Below, one piece after another: positions 12,558-27,500 of a stretch of DNA of 64,000 nucleotides. Below the pieces are notes generated by a model that saw only the letters and a program-made list of their open reading frames with translations, ran no database searches and had not been told where the DNA came from. The stretch covers positions 62,001 through 126,000 of the forward strand of contig JAODUP010000435.1 in NCBI GenBank assembly GCA_025642065.1, written 5' to 3'. Within the stretch, counting starts at the first letter, position 1, and the number at the start of each line of letters is the position of its first letter. Made by a program: the position numbers and the translations under genes. Origin of the DNA: Paralvinella palmiformis (taxonomy: Eukaryota; Annelida; Polychaeta; Terebellida; Alvinellidae).

Positions 12558-15045
12558 CATAAACACACAGGAAAGCCTGTCTAAACATGCTTTCCGTTGG
12601 TTGACTAATAGTAATAATCAGTGTTGGGTTTTTTCATCCAAAAGTAGTTTTTACTGGGACTACAGTAAAAACTGGCAAAAACTAGCAAAAACTAAAATTA
12701 TCAATTAATCCCCAATAAATGGTATCAATATTTAATATGTAACTTAAGATGGAAAAACTGAGCAGTTAACGAGGACATTTTTAAATAATTTTGTATATGA
12801 TGAGCCCCTGAAGTAATTTTTCTTGTGGTGGATAAAACTTGTCAAATCTGCTAATAATCACTTGTTCAGACATGTGGCAATTTATTGAAATAGCATGTCT
12901 GATATTGGTACTCTTAGCCAAAATCAAACATGGGCTCAAGTTCAATTTTGGAATTGCTTATTTAAAAAAAATGGAATTGGAATTGATAAATTTGGAGTCG
13001 GAATTGAAGTTTTCTACAAAACCAATTAAATCTGCAAATTAATTTACCAGCTAAGTTTTTTATTCCGAAATATTTCCTCCATAATAATCCTACTTGGACT
13101 ATAAATTACTCGGGAGTAGGTATTCCAAGTAGGTACCTGGAGTAGATATTCGGGGTGCCTACTCATGGTAAAAAGTAGTAGGTAAAAAATGGAATTGGAA
13201 TTGATAAATTTGGAATTTATGTTAAACTGAAGTTGACCAAATGGAATTGACCCCCCCATGTCTGGGTCAAATAGATCCAGAACGATTAACGTAGAAGTAA
13301 ATGGGAATAACTGTGACAAATGAGTAATATAGCAATGACACTTCAGTTTTATATTTGGAATTCACTCTGGACATGTTAAGTCATCAAATATCATAGTTTC
13401 TTTCCGTCACCATTTGAAAACTCACCTTTTCAGACTCCCTTATCCTTCCTAAGTTTCCTTGCCATCTGATCATTGTTGATGAACTTTGTATTGTACCCGG
13501 ACTATGAGTTTTCCCAACCGCTGTACTAGGTACGCCACTGAGCTCTATTCTTTTCGAGGATATTGGCACTATAGAAGTTTTGTAATTATTATTATTATTA
13601 TTATTATTATTATGTTTGGAAGATGTCATTTATGACACATTGTTTCAGCCGATGTTTCTTGGCAATGACTCGGTGTTATTTTGTTGTGTAAGGTCTTATA
13701 TGTATGGAATGCGTTTGTGATCTTCACTGCAGGCATCTTCACATGTTTACCTGGATGTGTAAAGGTGATGATAGATGGGATGAAATATGCAGAATATTAC
13801 CTTTATTTATAATGATGATCAACAAGCTGTCATAACAAACCTGAGATTATTGCAATATTGCCTTTATTTATAATGCTGATCAACAAGCTATCATAACAAA
13901 GCCTATTATTATCCAGTGATAATTGGAATTAATGTCATACTTGCAGTGTTTATGGGAGATATTAATGTAAATCTAGTTCTATTCAGGAGATAGTTGAATG
14001 GTCCAATGTTGATCACTAAATATCTTGTTATCGATTTATACAGTTTTTATCGAGCAGGTTGATTCCTGTGTATAAATTTCAAACTGAGTTCTCTTTGTTC
14101 AGATGGTACATACGATAGAACCAGTGTTTCTTGTTTAGACCACAGATGTGATATATTGATCGCATCGTGGTTCCACTTGCGGAAAATTGGGATATTCCAT
14201 GAATTTGTCATGTAAAAAACTTAGCTGTAAGATAATATATTTGGCTGGTATTCAGAATAGACAATTGACAATTTCTCAGGAAAATTTAACATTGATTCAG
14301 ATTGGGGAAGTTTTGAGTACGTCCAATTTTGACGCAGTATGACATATACAGGATACTGTTCAGACAGGTTCATCTCCGTGTGCATGTGTGTGTGTTCATA
14401 CATTTAATTTTTTTTATTAAATTGTATGCCGGAGGATTAATATTTTTATGTATATTACACTTCCCTGAGCTGCCATGATGATGTACATACATACACAATT
14501 GTAGTCATATTTTTTATTCTCTCTGAAAACAAATAAGGTGATAAAATATGTCATTCTTTACAGCTGTGAATTTACTATAAACGGAAATTAATGGTCAGTT
14601 GAATAACATGTAGAAGGAATGGACCTTTAGTTGACTAACTATATGGAACATATCTCCATGCTTGTTTCAGGCTGGATCTTCGGAAATTGTGTCTTCAAAA
14701 TATTTACATATATTTCTCAGGGATGACATAGACAGTTTTGAGTCCATGTTAAAAGGTCTTTTTCTTGTTATCTGTTTTCATTGCAGGTTACAAACAGACT
14801 GGCAGTTAACCTGCCCAAAAACCAGAAGATGGTACTCCGGATCAAAACACAGTCAACGCTGGCAGACATCTTTAAGATGGTGTGCACCGAGAGGAATCTG
14901 GATCCTTATAAACATGAACTACGACATCCGACCCAACCTAACCTGGCACTGAATATGGCTAACTCACTGGCTAGCTATAGGATTAATGAGATTACTGTTG
15001 TTAGTGTATCAGGTTAGTGAAGTGTATTATTTTTCAGATCAGCTG

Positions 15046-15079
<34 letters not shown>

Positions 15080-17706
15080 TGCGTGCATACATAGATGTAT
15101 GTATACAGATCCTTTTGATGTTACTGAAAGGAACAAAACAGGAAGGTTGTAAATTTCATGCCAGATTCTTGAAGATTCCTAGACTTTCATTTTGATTTAG
15201 CAAGTTTCAGACATAGTCCTTAATTTGCCATTTTGTTACTTAGTGCTATTGTAACAAAATCAGTTATTTCAAATATGATAAAATCTCAACTTATGGCCTA
15301 TTATATAAATCTACTGTCTGTCTCTGTCAATGATAAACTGATTGGATATAATATAGAAACCATATAGAAGGCATTTGGACAAGAGAAAGGTTTATTCTAG
15401 AACTGTTATATATATTTAGCCATCCTGAACTTCACAAGTTCACCTGGGGACAACCTCCCCCCATAATGTAGTCTAAATATTTATGAATGATGATTAAAAG
15501 TAAGTAATCATTAAAAATATTAATTTAGAAAATATAATAACCAGAAATTATCAAAATAAATGTTCAGATTTGTACTGCAAATGCTTTTAGCATTCTGCTT
15601 ACCATGAAGTATTTCTATCAGTACATATTTCTTAATTAGTTCTGTTACTGTTATAGTTTTTTATCTAAATATTTTCTTGATTGATTATTTGAAATTGTTC
15701 AAAGCCAAAGCGTCTAGTCTATCAAAAGTTTTATTGTAGCCTTATTGGACACACGCTATTATTCACATAGCACGAACTTCATGAGGTGCTAAATGTGCAT
15801 ACTTTAATTACTTTGCTTTTGAATAATCATCTCGCTATCTAGTCCGCAATTATAATTAAATGTTCGTAAAGTTGCACATTCCAATTTGAAAATATTTTAT
15901 AACTGAAAACTACCAAAAATATGTTATCTAATTGAGCCCCTGTTATGAGTTTATTAGAACTCCTATTTTCCATCTATTTCTATTACTTATATAATCATAA
16001 TAAGCATTATTTTATTTTACCCGTAGTAGATAACATATATTAGTTAGTGAGGTACTGGTCCTGTATATTCTATAGTTTGAAAGAAAACTCAAATAAAAAA
16101 CAGTGCTATGAGTATGGCTACATCGCCTGCTGTTGAGAAAACCCTCTCGAATGGAACTGAAGTCCCAGGGATGGTGATATAATGCTGGCCCGGTTTGTCC
16201 AGCAAAGGATACTGAGAGGATTTCTTCCTCCACCAGTCTGTGACAGAATCCTTCAGCGGAATGGGGATCTCCTTCCTGTATCTGGAAATCTCCTGGTGTG
16301 TTTGTGATGCCACTGATTGAGTTGTGGACTCACTAACGCCTGTTATCAGAACATCTTACCCAAAGAAATCCCCTAATGCAGTTTTTTTCTTCGGCTTCGG
16401 TTCACCAACATCTGAATCAGATTCTACCCGTGCAGATGTTATTCCAGTTCTACTTCCACGTGAAAAGGCATAGGTTCAGGGCTATCTTCCTGCCTAACTT
16501 AAGTGGCTGAATGCTAGGAAAGTCAGATAGAGATGGCCAGCTCATCAGATGAGGAGAAACCTTACTATTGTAGGATAAAGTGGACTCTTGCCGACTGACT
16601 TGAAAGTGTTAAAATGCAAATTTTAAAATAAGTTCAGTGTAGACACATGAATATTAATACACCAGTTACAAGTATTAAGTTTAGTAAATATAAATAGCAG
16701 AAGCATAAAAATTACTTCAGGAACATGTACCTAAATTAAATTTAGTTATTAGTTAAGCCCACATATGAAATAAAGAATTTAAGAGGAGACTTCCAGTTCC
16801 ACCTCCCAAACAATGGACAGTGTACTGTAGACAGCGCAATGTCAGTTTTAAAGTTATTAGAGGAAATATTTAATACGGGTTGACTACCGACAGTCCGTAA
16901 CTACCCACTACGCTCTATTTAATTAATCGGCAACTCATAAAAATAGTAGGGCCTATATTGCATGCCTCATACTTTGGCTCCAGAACATGTAGGAATTCTT
17001 TAAATCCTCGCTTCTCCGCCACTGCGAATGGTCTGAGATCTGTCACTATTAAATTCACAATTTGGTTTGTGATGGCAGTCGATTGGCATCTTTTGTTTAA
17101 CATATAATGTTTCTTTCAAAGTCTGTTGCTTTGCTACGGGATGGGAAAGTGGCTAGCTCTCAGTGTCAAATAGACGAATATTACGAATATTACGGGTGAT
17201 GTCTGTTTATATATTTTTTTTTAATTTCTCTTCCACTCCCGGGTGTTTTTGTCATCGGGTGGCCGAAATGTTTTGAAACAAATGATTTATACGATTTTGG
17301 AGACTTATACAAATTGTCGAGAAACGTTTCTTGCTCATAGTTGTACATAACTGATGCCAGTAATCTCACTTATTAACCTTTTGAGAAACTTAAATGATGT
17401 TCTATTTGCAAACGTTCTAGGACACTGAATGGCCTAAATTGTGCCGATGTGTCGTAAAGTAACATTCATCATCATGATCACCTTGAGTAGAGTACTGTGC
17501 TGCAAAACACCAGCTCGGGGTTTGAATTCCAGTGATACTCCAGAGTTTACAGGTGTCTCAGGTGTAACAAACATCGAGAGTAAATATGGTATTCTCACTC
17601 GCTTAACAGTACCGACCTACTCACTCACTCACTTTTTCCCTGTCAGTAGTTTGATTGGATGTAATTTCAGCCACTAATAGTAATAAATGCGTAATGTACA
17701 AACTAA

Positions 17707-17745
<39 letters not shown>

Positions 17746-20700
17746 CCTAGAAAAGTACCTGTCAGTGGTGAATGATAGTATGCATCATTATCATATGACT
17801 ACGATTGATGAGCCATTTACACCCCTGTGGCATTATTTAGCAGATGCTTTAATTGCAGTATACGTCGGATAAGCATAGTACATATCAACATAGGATGTTT
17901 GGTATACTCATAATGCTGCTATGTTGGCATTATAAGTTTACTGTTTGTACTTTTACTAGATAACAAATTGATAAATATCCGTGCTGCTTCAGTTCAGAGA
18001 ATGTTGCAGTTTTCAAGTATACATCAACAGTGCCTCTTATAGGGGGTTCACCAGGAAAGTCAATGAATCCGACCCGATGTATGTTTTCCGTCGCCTGCTT
18101 CAGATATTTGACATGCCAGAGGAGATTGACACTGGTACTTGACCTGTTGTGTCACTGTGTGTCTAATATAGCTGTTTGATCTTCCAATCAAAATGGTATT
18201 TATCACCTTTGGCTACGGTAGTCGTGTTAATAGAGTAAACCACTCATTAAATGGCCACTTATACTCTCTGACCAACCCAAAAGTGGTCTCTCTCACTTGA
18301 TCATTTCTCTGCTCTTCGGCCACAAGACCAAAACGTCACTCGAGAGGACCTCTTGTGTTCAAGTACCATCTGAGACTGTGACTATCTTTTGTATGCTTCT
18401 GAAATATCCATAAAAAGTTTTTTATGTACTGCTGCTGTTGTTGTTATTATTATTATTGAAACTGGTGTAACAATAAGCATGATTCATCTAAAATAATGAT
18501 AATGCTGTGGACAAGATTCTTCTCACAGAATCACATCCAATCTGTGTAATAAACCTTGCTCGTGTTCAGCATTTAAACACTTGCCTGGGTTCATGATTAC
18601 ACTGGGCAGGTTTAAAAACAAATAAAACGTCTGAAAAATACCTGATGTCGACTGATCACTGGACAATATCTGGGCTACAGAGATGTTAGCTTAGACCACT
18701 GATCAGATGTTTCTAGCTATTCAGTAACCCGGGTTCACATCAAGCACTGATGCCTTACATGTCGTTACATACAATCACTGATGAATAGCATTACCATCTC
18801 ATGATGCATCACCTCAAATATCTGATAATAAGTATTCTGCTGCCCATTGTAAGATCAATTCAATTCAGGAGTTGGAATTTGCTTAGAAATCGAATTTTTG
18901 AATTTTGAATTGGAATTTATCATGTCCACAAAATATTTTACCATTTAACTTCCTTTTCTGTAAAAAAAATGAGTGATAACATTTTTGGTTGTTAAGATTT
19001 TAAGCGTTTTTCCTTTTACATTTTTTCTCTCCAATTTAAGTCTCTACTCAGCTACTCCTATTCCATAACTGGCTCCTCGATGATCAATTCCAGTTACGGA
19101 ATTGGAATTGCTCAAATGGCATTGATCTCATGTCTGGGCTATAGTAAACTAAATCTCTATTTCTGTCTCATTCATGTTGGAACCTTCAAATAATATTGAT
19201 CCGTTACTGTTGTTAAAAAAAAGGTATCTGGCTTTAAATAATTGTTTTGATGAGATCAGACACTTCAAGCTTGAGATGATTGTTAATTGATTGCAAGTAG
19301 CCGTTGGCATGAATACTTCAGAGCGGTTCACTTACTTCAAACAACTAACATCACAGCAAATTAATAACAAGGTGAAAGTGTGTTAAAGCACTCACTGTTG
19401 ATGTGAACATAATGTCATTTTCTCAGCATTTCACGTATAGTAAGATATTTCTTGTCGTAGAATAATATTTTTCTTGTCGACAGCTCTCTGATATTGCATA
19501 TTTTTTATAATATTTATCGTGATAGTTCTGGGAAAATTTTAACTATTTCAGGTAGTTTTCTAGCTGAAGGCGGAACTGTTCAGGCTTGAATGAGTGAATG
19601 ACCGAAAAATAAATTCGAATGATTGAAAAGTTGACACTCAGGGGGCTCTTTGGTATGCCAGTACAAAGATAGCTGTGGCCGAGTTAGAGCTATTTTCTGT
19701 ACCATAACACCATTTCAGTTCAATTATGAGCACAAATATCAATTCAGAATGCTATCTAAATTAGAATGCATTTTCTCAAAATTGGAGAAAGTACATGCTC
19801 ACAGTACAGTGACATAGATTATAGGCAAAGGTCTGCAACAGAAAGTTAATTTATTTTTAAAATTAGATCATTTACCGTCATTCCACTTTATGGGACAGAT
19901 AATTTGAATGTGCCGAAGGGCACCTCTAGAAATGCTCCTTCGTCTTCTACAAAATGTCACCACTGTTCAGTGATAGCCAGGTAGAGGTGTTACTGCATGT
20001 TTTCAGCATCACTAATAGTGTATGGGAATCAGACATTCTGATCAGACATTATAAAAATTGTATTTTATTTCAATGAGATTTAATTGTTTTAAACTCATCA
20101 TTTTAAACAACATCCAGTATTTGTAAGATAATTATTATCTGTGTGACCTACCATGACCAGGGTGTTTATTGTACAAAGTTGTATGCGGTATGATCACCCT
20201 CACGCATCACGCACGCACGCACGCATGCATGCACAGACATGCACAGACACAAAATCGGTTACTGTTATTATTTACAAATACCAGCTATCAGATTGAAAAT
20301 CTCAAATTTTGTTTTGCTCCGACTGCTCTAAATATACTTTATTAATGTTCTTATCAAGCCATCTTTTGTGCATATTTCTACTACTTATAGGAAGAAATAA
20401 GAACAAGAGAGGCTCTCTCTACCTCTCGCGTTTGCGCGTGTGCACGCATCCAATCCATGTCAGATCTATTTCTTAATTATATGTAACAAATCTTCAACAA
20501 TCCACGCTTTCCAGTGTCAAACTGGTCAAGAGAATAAATGTATATTCCACTTTATTAATCAGTGTTTGATTACCCTGACATCCTATCCGCCACTTCTGGT
20601 TGGAGACAAATTAATAACAAGAAAGGATCCCAGATTAATTGACTCTCTATAATTGTGCCCCTTATGGGTTAATAATCAGATCACCAGGTCACTGTGAGGA

Positions 20701-21516
20701 ATGGTTGACTTATAAAATTAATCTTCCTACATATAATGACATTGCTTTCGCGAAAGATAAATGCATTCCTGCAGTTCCTAATTTCCCACAGAAGTGGAAC
20801 TTCGGTAAGAACCAAACTTTTGGAATACACTGCCATTTACTGGTAGTAGTAGTAGTAATAATAATATGTGATTTAATTTTCTTGGTTTGAGATACTTTAT
20901 GAGATGAAGTGTAAATATGTAAGCTTTCTAAGTTCTGGTACACTCCAAGAAAAAGAATTATTAAAGAGAGGATCGAATTCCTGTGAGAGTTTAAATTGGC
21001 AGTTGAATTATAATGCCCCAGTTTATCTGGCAGTTGATACAATATCCTCCTTAGGCTGCTGTACAGTGGAAGGATTAATGGCCAAATCTGGCTGAATCCT
21101 GTTGAACTTTGTTTTTGTGGTATGCAACATGTTACAGAACTGTGGACTAGTATTACTCTAGGTCGTAGCTCTGGTAGTTGGTGTGCCAGTTATTGAAATC
21201 CATGGAGTTGTCTGTTGTCATCTGTAGAAAGTTAATAGTACAAGTGTCACATTATTTCCGTGACAGCTGACTGTAACTCGGAATAGTATTAGAATACTGG
21301 CAAAACCGAAATTTGTATGGCTGTATGTATGTGCATGTGTGTCTGTTTGCGTGTGTGCGTACGTGCGCGCGCGTGTTTGTGTTTGTAGTACATGGACACA
21401 CATGTTTGGTTGATAAACCATGTTGACATGAGCGTTTACTTAACTAGCATTTAGGTGTCAGCTTGTCACTATTGATTCAGTCTTACCTTATAGGGTGGTA
21501 GACGGTCCCGTGTAAG

Positions 21517-21552
<36 letters not shown>

Positions 21553-24500
21553 GGGGGGGTGATTACTTATACAGACTGTATTGAAGAGTCTGGCCTTGTT
21601 GAAGTACTACTCAACTGTGACCAGATAGAAGTCAGTATATTTTTGGTCAGCGTTTGAGTGTTTTATGGCGGTCAGACTTCAAACGTGGTTTTGGACTGCT
21701 ACATGTAGATCTTTCTCTCTGTGTGTGTGTGTGTGTGTATGTATTGTATACAGTGTCTATACATATTTGACTATATATGTTACAGTAAGATTGTGAAACC
21801 AGCGATTTCACGAAATCCCTAAAACTTTCAGTGAATTCGTGAAATCATTATATACAATCACTAGATAAATTAGTGAAATCCCCGTTTCACAATCGTACTG
21901 TAACATATACAATTTAATATGGTATGTTTCACCGTTATACGAGAGAGGGGGCAGTTATCTTAAACAGTGTACAGCGTAACTCGGACATCTGCAGTCTAAA
22001 ACTTGGCCATTTGCTTTGTACAAGTCGTATTTCTTGGCATACAGTTAGTACTCTGATCTGTTGTATGCGTAGCGTGTGATAGTGTTAGCTAAAAGTATAT
22101 ATATATATATATATATAATACCGACTGTGGACTGGAGTTAACCATCGAGACATACACTGGCGGTATGATATTGCTATTTTCAGGGAATATATAAATTTGG
22201 TATATTATTATTATATACCTCCGGTGTCGTATACAGATCGTGATGGTCAATCGGTTGACATCATGGGAAGCTGTGCGCTTGTTTTGACGTCTGTCTATCA
22301 CCAGATTTTATAGTCGGTCATAGTGACCGCTAGTTGGCCAGGTAGAGATGTATATATAGCCAATGGAAACAGCGAACTATTACTGACTTGCCGCAATCAC
22401 TGATAAAAAACCCGTTATGTCACAATGTCGTGTTTGTCGCTGTGACCATTTACGTGACCGCAACTGGCGGTCCTGGCCCATTGTCCGAGCACTTTGTTAT
22501 TGTCTTCGAAATATTTCACCGGAGACTCGGCACTGCAGCGTGCAAACATCGGACAGCTATTTGATAACAGGCAGTATGGCGGAGGTCATTATGTGACGGA
22601 ATACAGGCCGTGCCAGAAGAATAGGCCACATATATGGCCGTAAGAAATATTTGGCAAGTCGATGGTGTCTCTGACACGCACGCACACACACACACACGCA
22701 AGCGGCTTGTTATAATGTTGCCGTACGGCGCTCGTTATGAACTTGGCTTGGTTTACAAACGACGATAAGCTGGCGTTGCTCGTGCAATATCTAAACCTGA
22801 TTGGCTCTCTCTCTCTATGATGTAGTGGATGTGTTCGTTAGCCATGCCCCAGTGGGTCTGAGACTAATTACTCGTGCTCACCTGTGGCCAGGTGAGAGTG
22901 ATACGTTAACTGGTAAACAACGCCCCGGTAACATTGACCCGGCTGGACTCGCGTGAATAGGTGCGCATATTTATGGCTATATGCGGAGAAGCGCCGTTTC
23001 TGGTTAGTGCGTGCGAGCGCGCGTGTTTATATGTGTGTGTAATTTACGTAGGCATAAATATGTTTGTCCTTTGAGGCATGACTCAGGAATGTGACAGCTG
23101 AATCGGCTCTCTTCGCCGCCACGCCACAAAAAAAGCTCCCATACACAGCTGGTTGTGTTTTAAGGTAATCCAGAAACTGTTATTTGTGACGCTGGTCGAA
23201 ATCGTCCTGGATTCTAGGCGTTTCAATAAGTAAATAGTGGCGCCGACAATGATCACGAATAGGGTGACTTCAACGGCAGGAATGTAGTCTCGGGCTTGCT
23301 TGCGGTGGAGAAGCTACTATTGAATTAAGCTAGGCATGAATCATGGTGGTATGTGGACTGAAACTACAGTTATCAGTGGATGAGGCATATATTCGCTGTT
23401 CGACTGTGAACGAATCGGTGTGCCGTAGATAGGAGATGTGCATTGTTTGTGTGGCGGTGGTCAGAATAGGTTAATGCATATATGGAACATGGAATAGTGT
23501 TCAACTGAATGGAATATCAGTGAAAACCGGTGACCTATAGTATAGATAGCTGTGAGTAATTAGTTTATATATGAATTGTTTAGTTCGGTAATATATATGT
23601 TGATATTCTTGTACTAAAAATACATAGGCCCCTATTTATCAAATAAAATCAATCAATCAGCGAATTGGTTTAGCTAATTTGGCCAGTCAACCAGTCAGGC
23701 AGATAGTTGTTCATAAAAACTGGTTCTCTTTGACATCTATTTATCACAATAGGGCCAGGATAGAGTTGTTGTATGGTCTGTATGATCTGTATACCCTGTT
23801 TTAACCCTCAGCTGGTATAATTAGTAGACCATCTGTTTATACTCAGTATTTTATGATAAGTTTGTAGATAACTAGCTTGATTTAATGGTTTGACATCTGT
23901 GACAGTTAGATTGAGTGGAGGCGTTGTTGTTTAGACTTGCCTCTTATCACATCTGTGACATGGTCCGCGAAACAAATCCTACAACTACAGATACGAGGCA
24001 GATTCGAACCCACAATTTGGTTCTCCAACCACTGCACTACCGGAATGGGCTCTGTGACAATTCACTACTTGGATTGCATAGACCTGGTGAAGGTTATCTT
24101 CAGGGCTTCCAAACATCCTGGAAAACAGGGTTGGACTTTAACCAGCTTGGCGTGTTAAACCCTAGTTTTACGAATTTAATCTGGGTTAAACTGGATTTTT
24201 CTCAGAATACAGTATATTGACTCACAAATGTATACATGCTATACACATTCAAAGTAGTTGGTTGAATGGTATGCATTTTTCAGACTTGAGGTACTCATAA
24301 TCATTGTATTCCAAAGTAATTGTAATTGATTACCGTTGCTCCTGTAATCGTCCTATGCATGACCTGCCATAGGGCAAAGCAAGGCAATGAACATACCAGA
24401 CTGTTTATATGTAATATTAGATGGTTGTTTTTTGGCACATTTACACAAACTCCACATTTTATGAGTACAGCCGGGCACATTAGCCTACTAAGAGTACAGC

Positions 24501-27500
24501 CGGGCACATTAGCATACTAAGAGTACAGCAGGGCACATTGGCATACTAAGAGTACAGCAGGGCACATTAGCATACTAAGAGTACAGCAGGGCACATTAGC
24601 ATACTAAGAGTACAGCAGGGCACATTGGCATACTAAGAGTACAGCAGGGCACATTAGCCTACTAAGAGTACAGCCGGGCACATTAGCATACTAAGAGTAC
24701 AGCAGGGCACATTGGCATACTAAGAGTACAGCAGGGCACATTAGCATACTAAGAGTACAGCAGGGCACATTAGCATACTAAGAGTACAGCAGGGCACATT
24801 ATCATATTAATGTAAACGTAGTACTGAGTATTACAATACAAGGTAAAATCACCTTTGTGTGACACCATTCATTAAATATGTCATTAAATTATAAATCTTT
24901 GTTCGTTATCCCTAATTTGGGGATGTCTAATATATGCACATGAGACAGAAACTGGTTGCTTTTAATTAGTTCGTTATCGTTAGATGGATTGTTTTGATTT
25001 TTTTGGGAAATTCAGATTCACAGTTCTAATCTCAATCGTGTTCTTTAATGTTAAATGTTAGTAAATTACTGTTATCGTCAACAGTAAAGCTGATTCCTTG
25101 TCATTGATGTCAACACAGACGAGCTAAATTTGTTCTTTGTCACTGTTTGTGTTGTGTGGACAGGATAACGTGTGTGCTCCGATGCACACACACACACAGG
25201 TTACTAGAGTAAAAAAAAATTAAATTGAGACCTGTAAAACTAGGTCAAGATCACACAAAAAACCTGGCCAGATTAAGCCAAGTGTGAGATGTTGGTGATT
25301 CATCCGTGACGACCTCATAATGAAGTCCCTAGCTCAGCTTTACACTGGATATCTGTGGGATGTAAACATGGGATTATATCATTAACCTTATGTCCTTAAA
25401 TGTGACCAGCGCCGAGTCTTATGTTTAAAACAAAGATTACTCATTCCACGCTTCAACCTGAGTACTGAGTATAGTCAGTACACTGTAGACTACACCAGCT
25501 AGAATATAGTTTGTTCTGTTAGGTTATACTGATGGCTTCAGTGATAAGTTATTTAAAACCATTTATCAAAGAGGTAGGAATCTGAACTGAGATGATACAC
25601 AAGATTAGCTGTTTAGCTATGACTAAAGTGTAATGAATATGTAACATTTTAGTGTGTGTGTGTGTAAGAGACTGGGCCTTACAAATCTCTCATATCCATA
25701 AGACAGAATAGTGTTATCCATGTTAAATCATGTAGAATCTTGCATTTTGTATACCTTCCTTTAATAATATTTATGGTTCCTACATGGCCCTAACTTGTAG
25801 TGCAGATGGTGACGGATCTATAGTACCTGGGTTCAATCCTCAGGAGGGCTAGGTCAGAAGGAGGTTTCATGTTTCACTTTGTCCCATTACCCATGGAAGT
25901 TACTCCGCCCATTTTATGATTTAGCCTACCATTAAAACAGCAACATTAAATAATGTTTAAAATACATTTTTACAGTTCTATTATCGCATCAGATTACAGT
26001 AGACCATTTTGGTAGCAATCATTCATCTACTGTGACAGTTATCTCCCTAAGACAGCCATTTCTGGAACCTCAAGACAGCCAACCCTTTTCAAACACCCCC
26101 CTTTGGAAACCTTTATTCAGTCCAAAGACAACAACATTAACTCCCTGAAATAGTTATTCTGGAGCGCCTCCGTGGTCTAGCGGTAGCGTGTCCGGCCACA
26201 GATCACTACCACTCGTGTTCGAATCTCGGCGTGGGCATATCTGAAGGTTGTTTCGACTTCGTCTCATTACCTTTGGAGGTTGCTCGGCCCATTTAGCCTA
26301 CCTTGTGCACAAAAGTGGCCGTAAAATATCAATCATCATCATCATCATCCATTAAGACATCCATCATCCTAAAGACATCCATAATCATCCCAAAAGACAT
26401 CCATAATCATCCCAAAAGACATCCATAGTCATCCCAAAAGACAACCATTCCTGTAAAACTAAAAGAAATGTTTACCTAACTTAATTACCACCATTTTAAA
26501 TTTGTATTATTTCTTGTATCTTTTACTATTCAAGGGAAAAATGGATAGTTGGTTTTGTCTTGTTTTCACGCAGTAGGTCAATTTTGCATCTTAGATTTAT
26601 GTCATTGTTGACAAACAATTGGTTTGACTTCATTTAGAACAAAATTAATAATGGTGCTGTTTCATCTCTGGCACAGAATAGAAAAATAGTGTACCGTGAG
26701 TGGCCATGTGCCTGTATCGAAATAGAAGCGCTATTTGTAAATGTTAGTATAGATTTTCTGAAGATCATTTAGGCAGAGGTTAGAATCGGAGCCAGCATAT
26801 ATCTGCAATATGCTGCAGTAACAATTAGGATGCTGAAGTCCACCTGTGAGCTCGTAGCTCGGCCCATTTAGCCTACCTTGTGCACAAAAGTGGCCATACA
26901 ACATTAGTCATCATCATCATCATCATCATCCACCTGTGAGCTCAGATTCGTTGATGCCGCATGACATTTGATCGTGGATTATTCAACTACTCACCAACCA
27001 CATTTTGGAATCCAGTCACAGACCAATTGAGACAATATCACTGAATAAATATAAATAGTTATAAATCTTTTCTTGAAACTTGTCTTTTGACTTTGCATAT
27101 TTAAAAATTTCAGATGTCTCGTATATCCATATGAATTGCATATTATTATTAGTACAGTAGGCACCCATTATAATGTGGACCAGTATAACACGAAATTGGC
27201 TATAACACTGTCAGACCTTGGACCCCAATTCGTGGGATCCATCACAATGCATTTTCCACAAAATCTGATTAGGTTTTAAATGCATAAAATTTATGGAAAT
27301 AATATTAACACGTTTTACAGTTTGTGATTCACATGTAAAAAACATAGCCAATAGCCAGAAATTACCCAGGAGTAGATTTATTTATCACAACCTTAATTAC
27401 ACACCACCAAGGCTCAATCGCTCAAACAAACAACCCAATCAGAACCCTCATTTGTTGTGTGACTCTACCCACTAAATAAGCTTGATTCTTTTTGTTAATT

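Larger units (their letters stand above)
12189..14786 (+). other. Cobl: Cobl intron 2
   Basis: The 2.6-kb intron holds a TA/GA microsatellite, a hairpin-bearing repeat fragment at 12619-12700, a GGAATTG MITE, an ATT run at 13585-13613 and a two-copy 61-bp tandem duplication. The remainder is AT-rich unique sequence. Confidence 0.85.
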
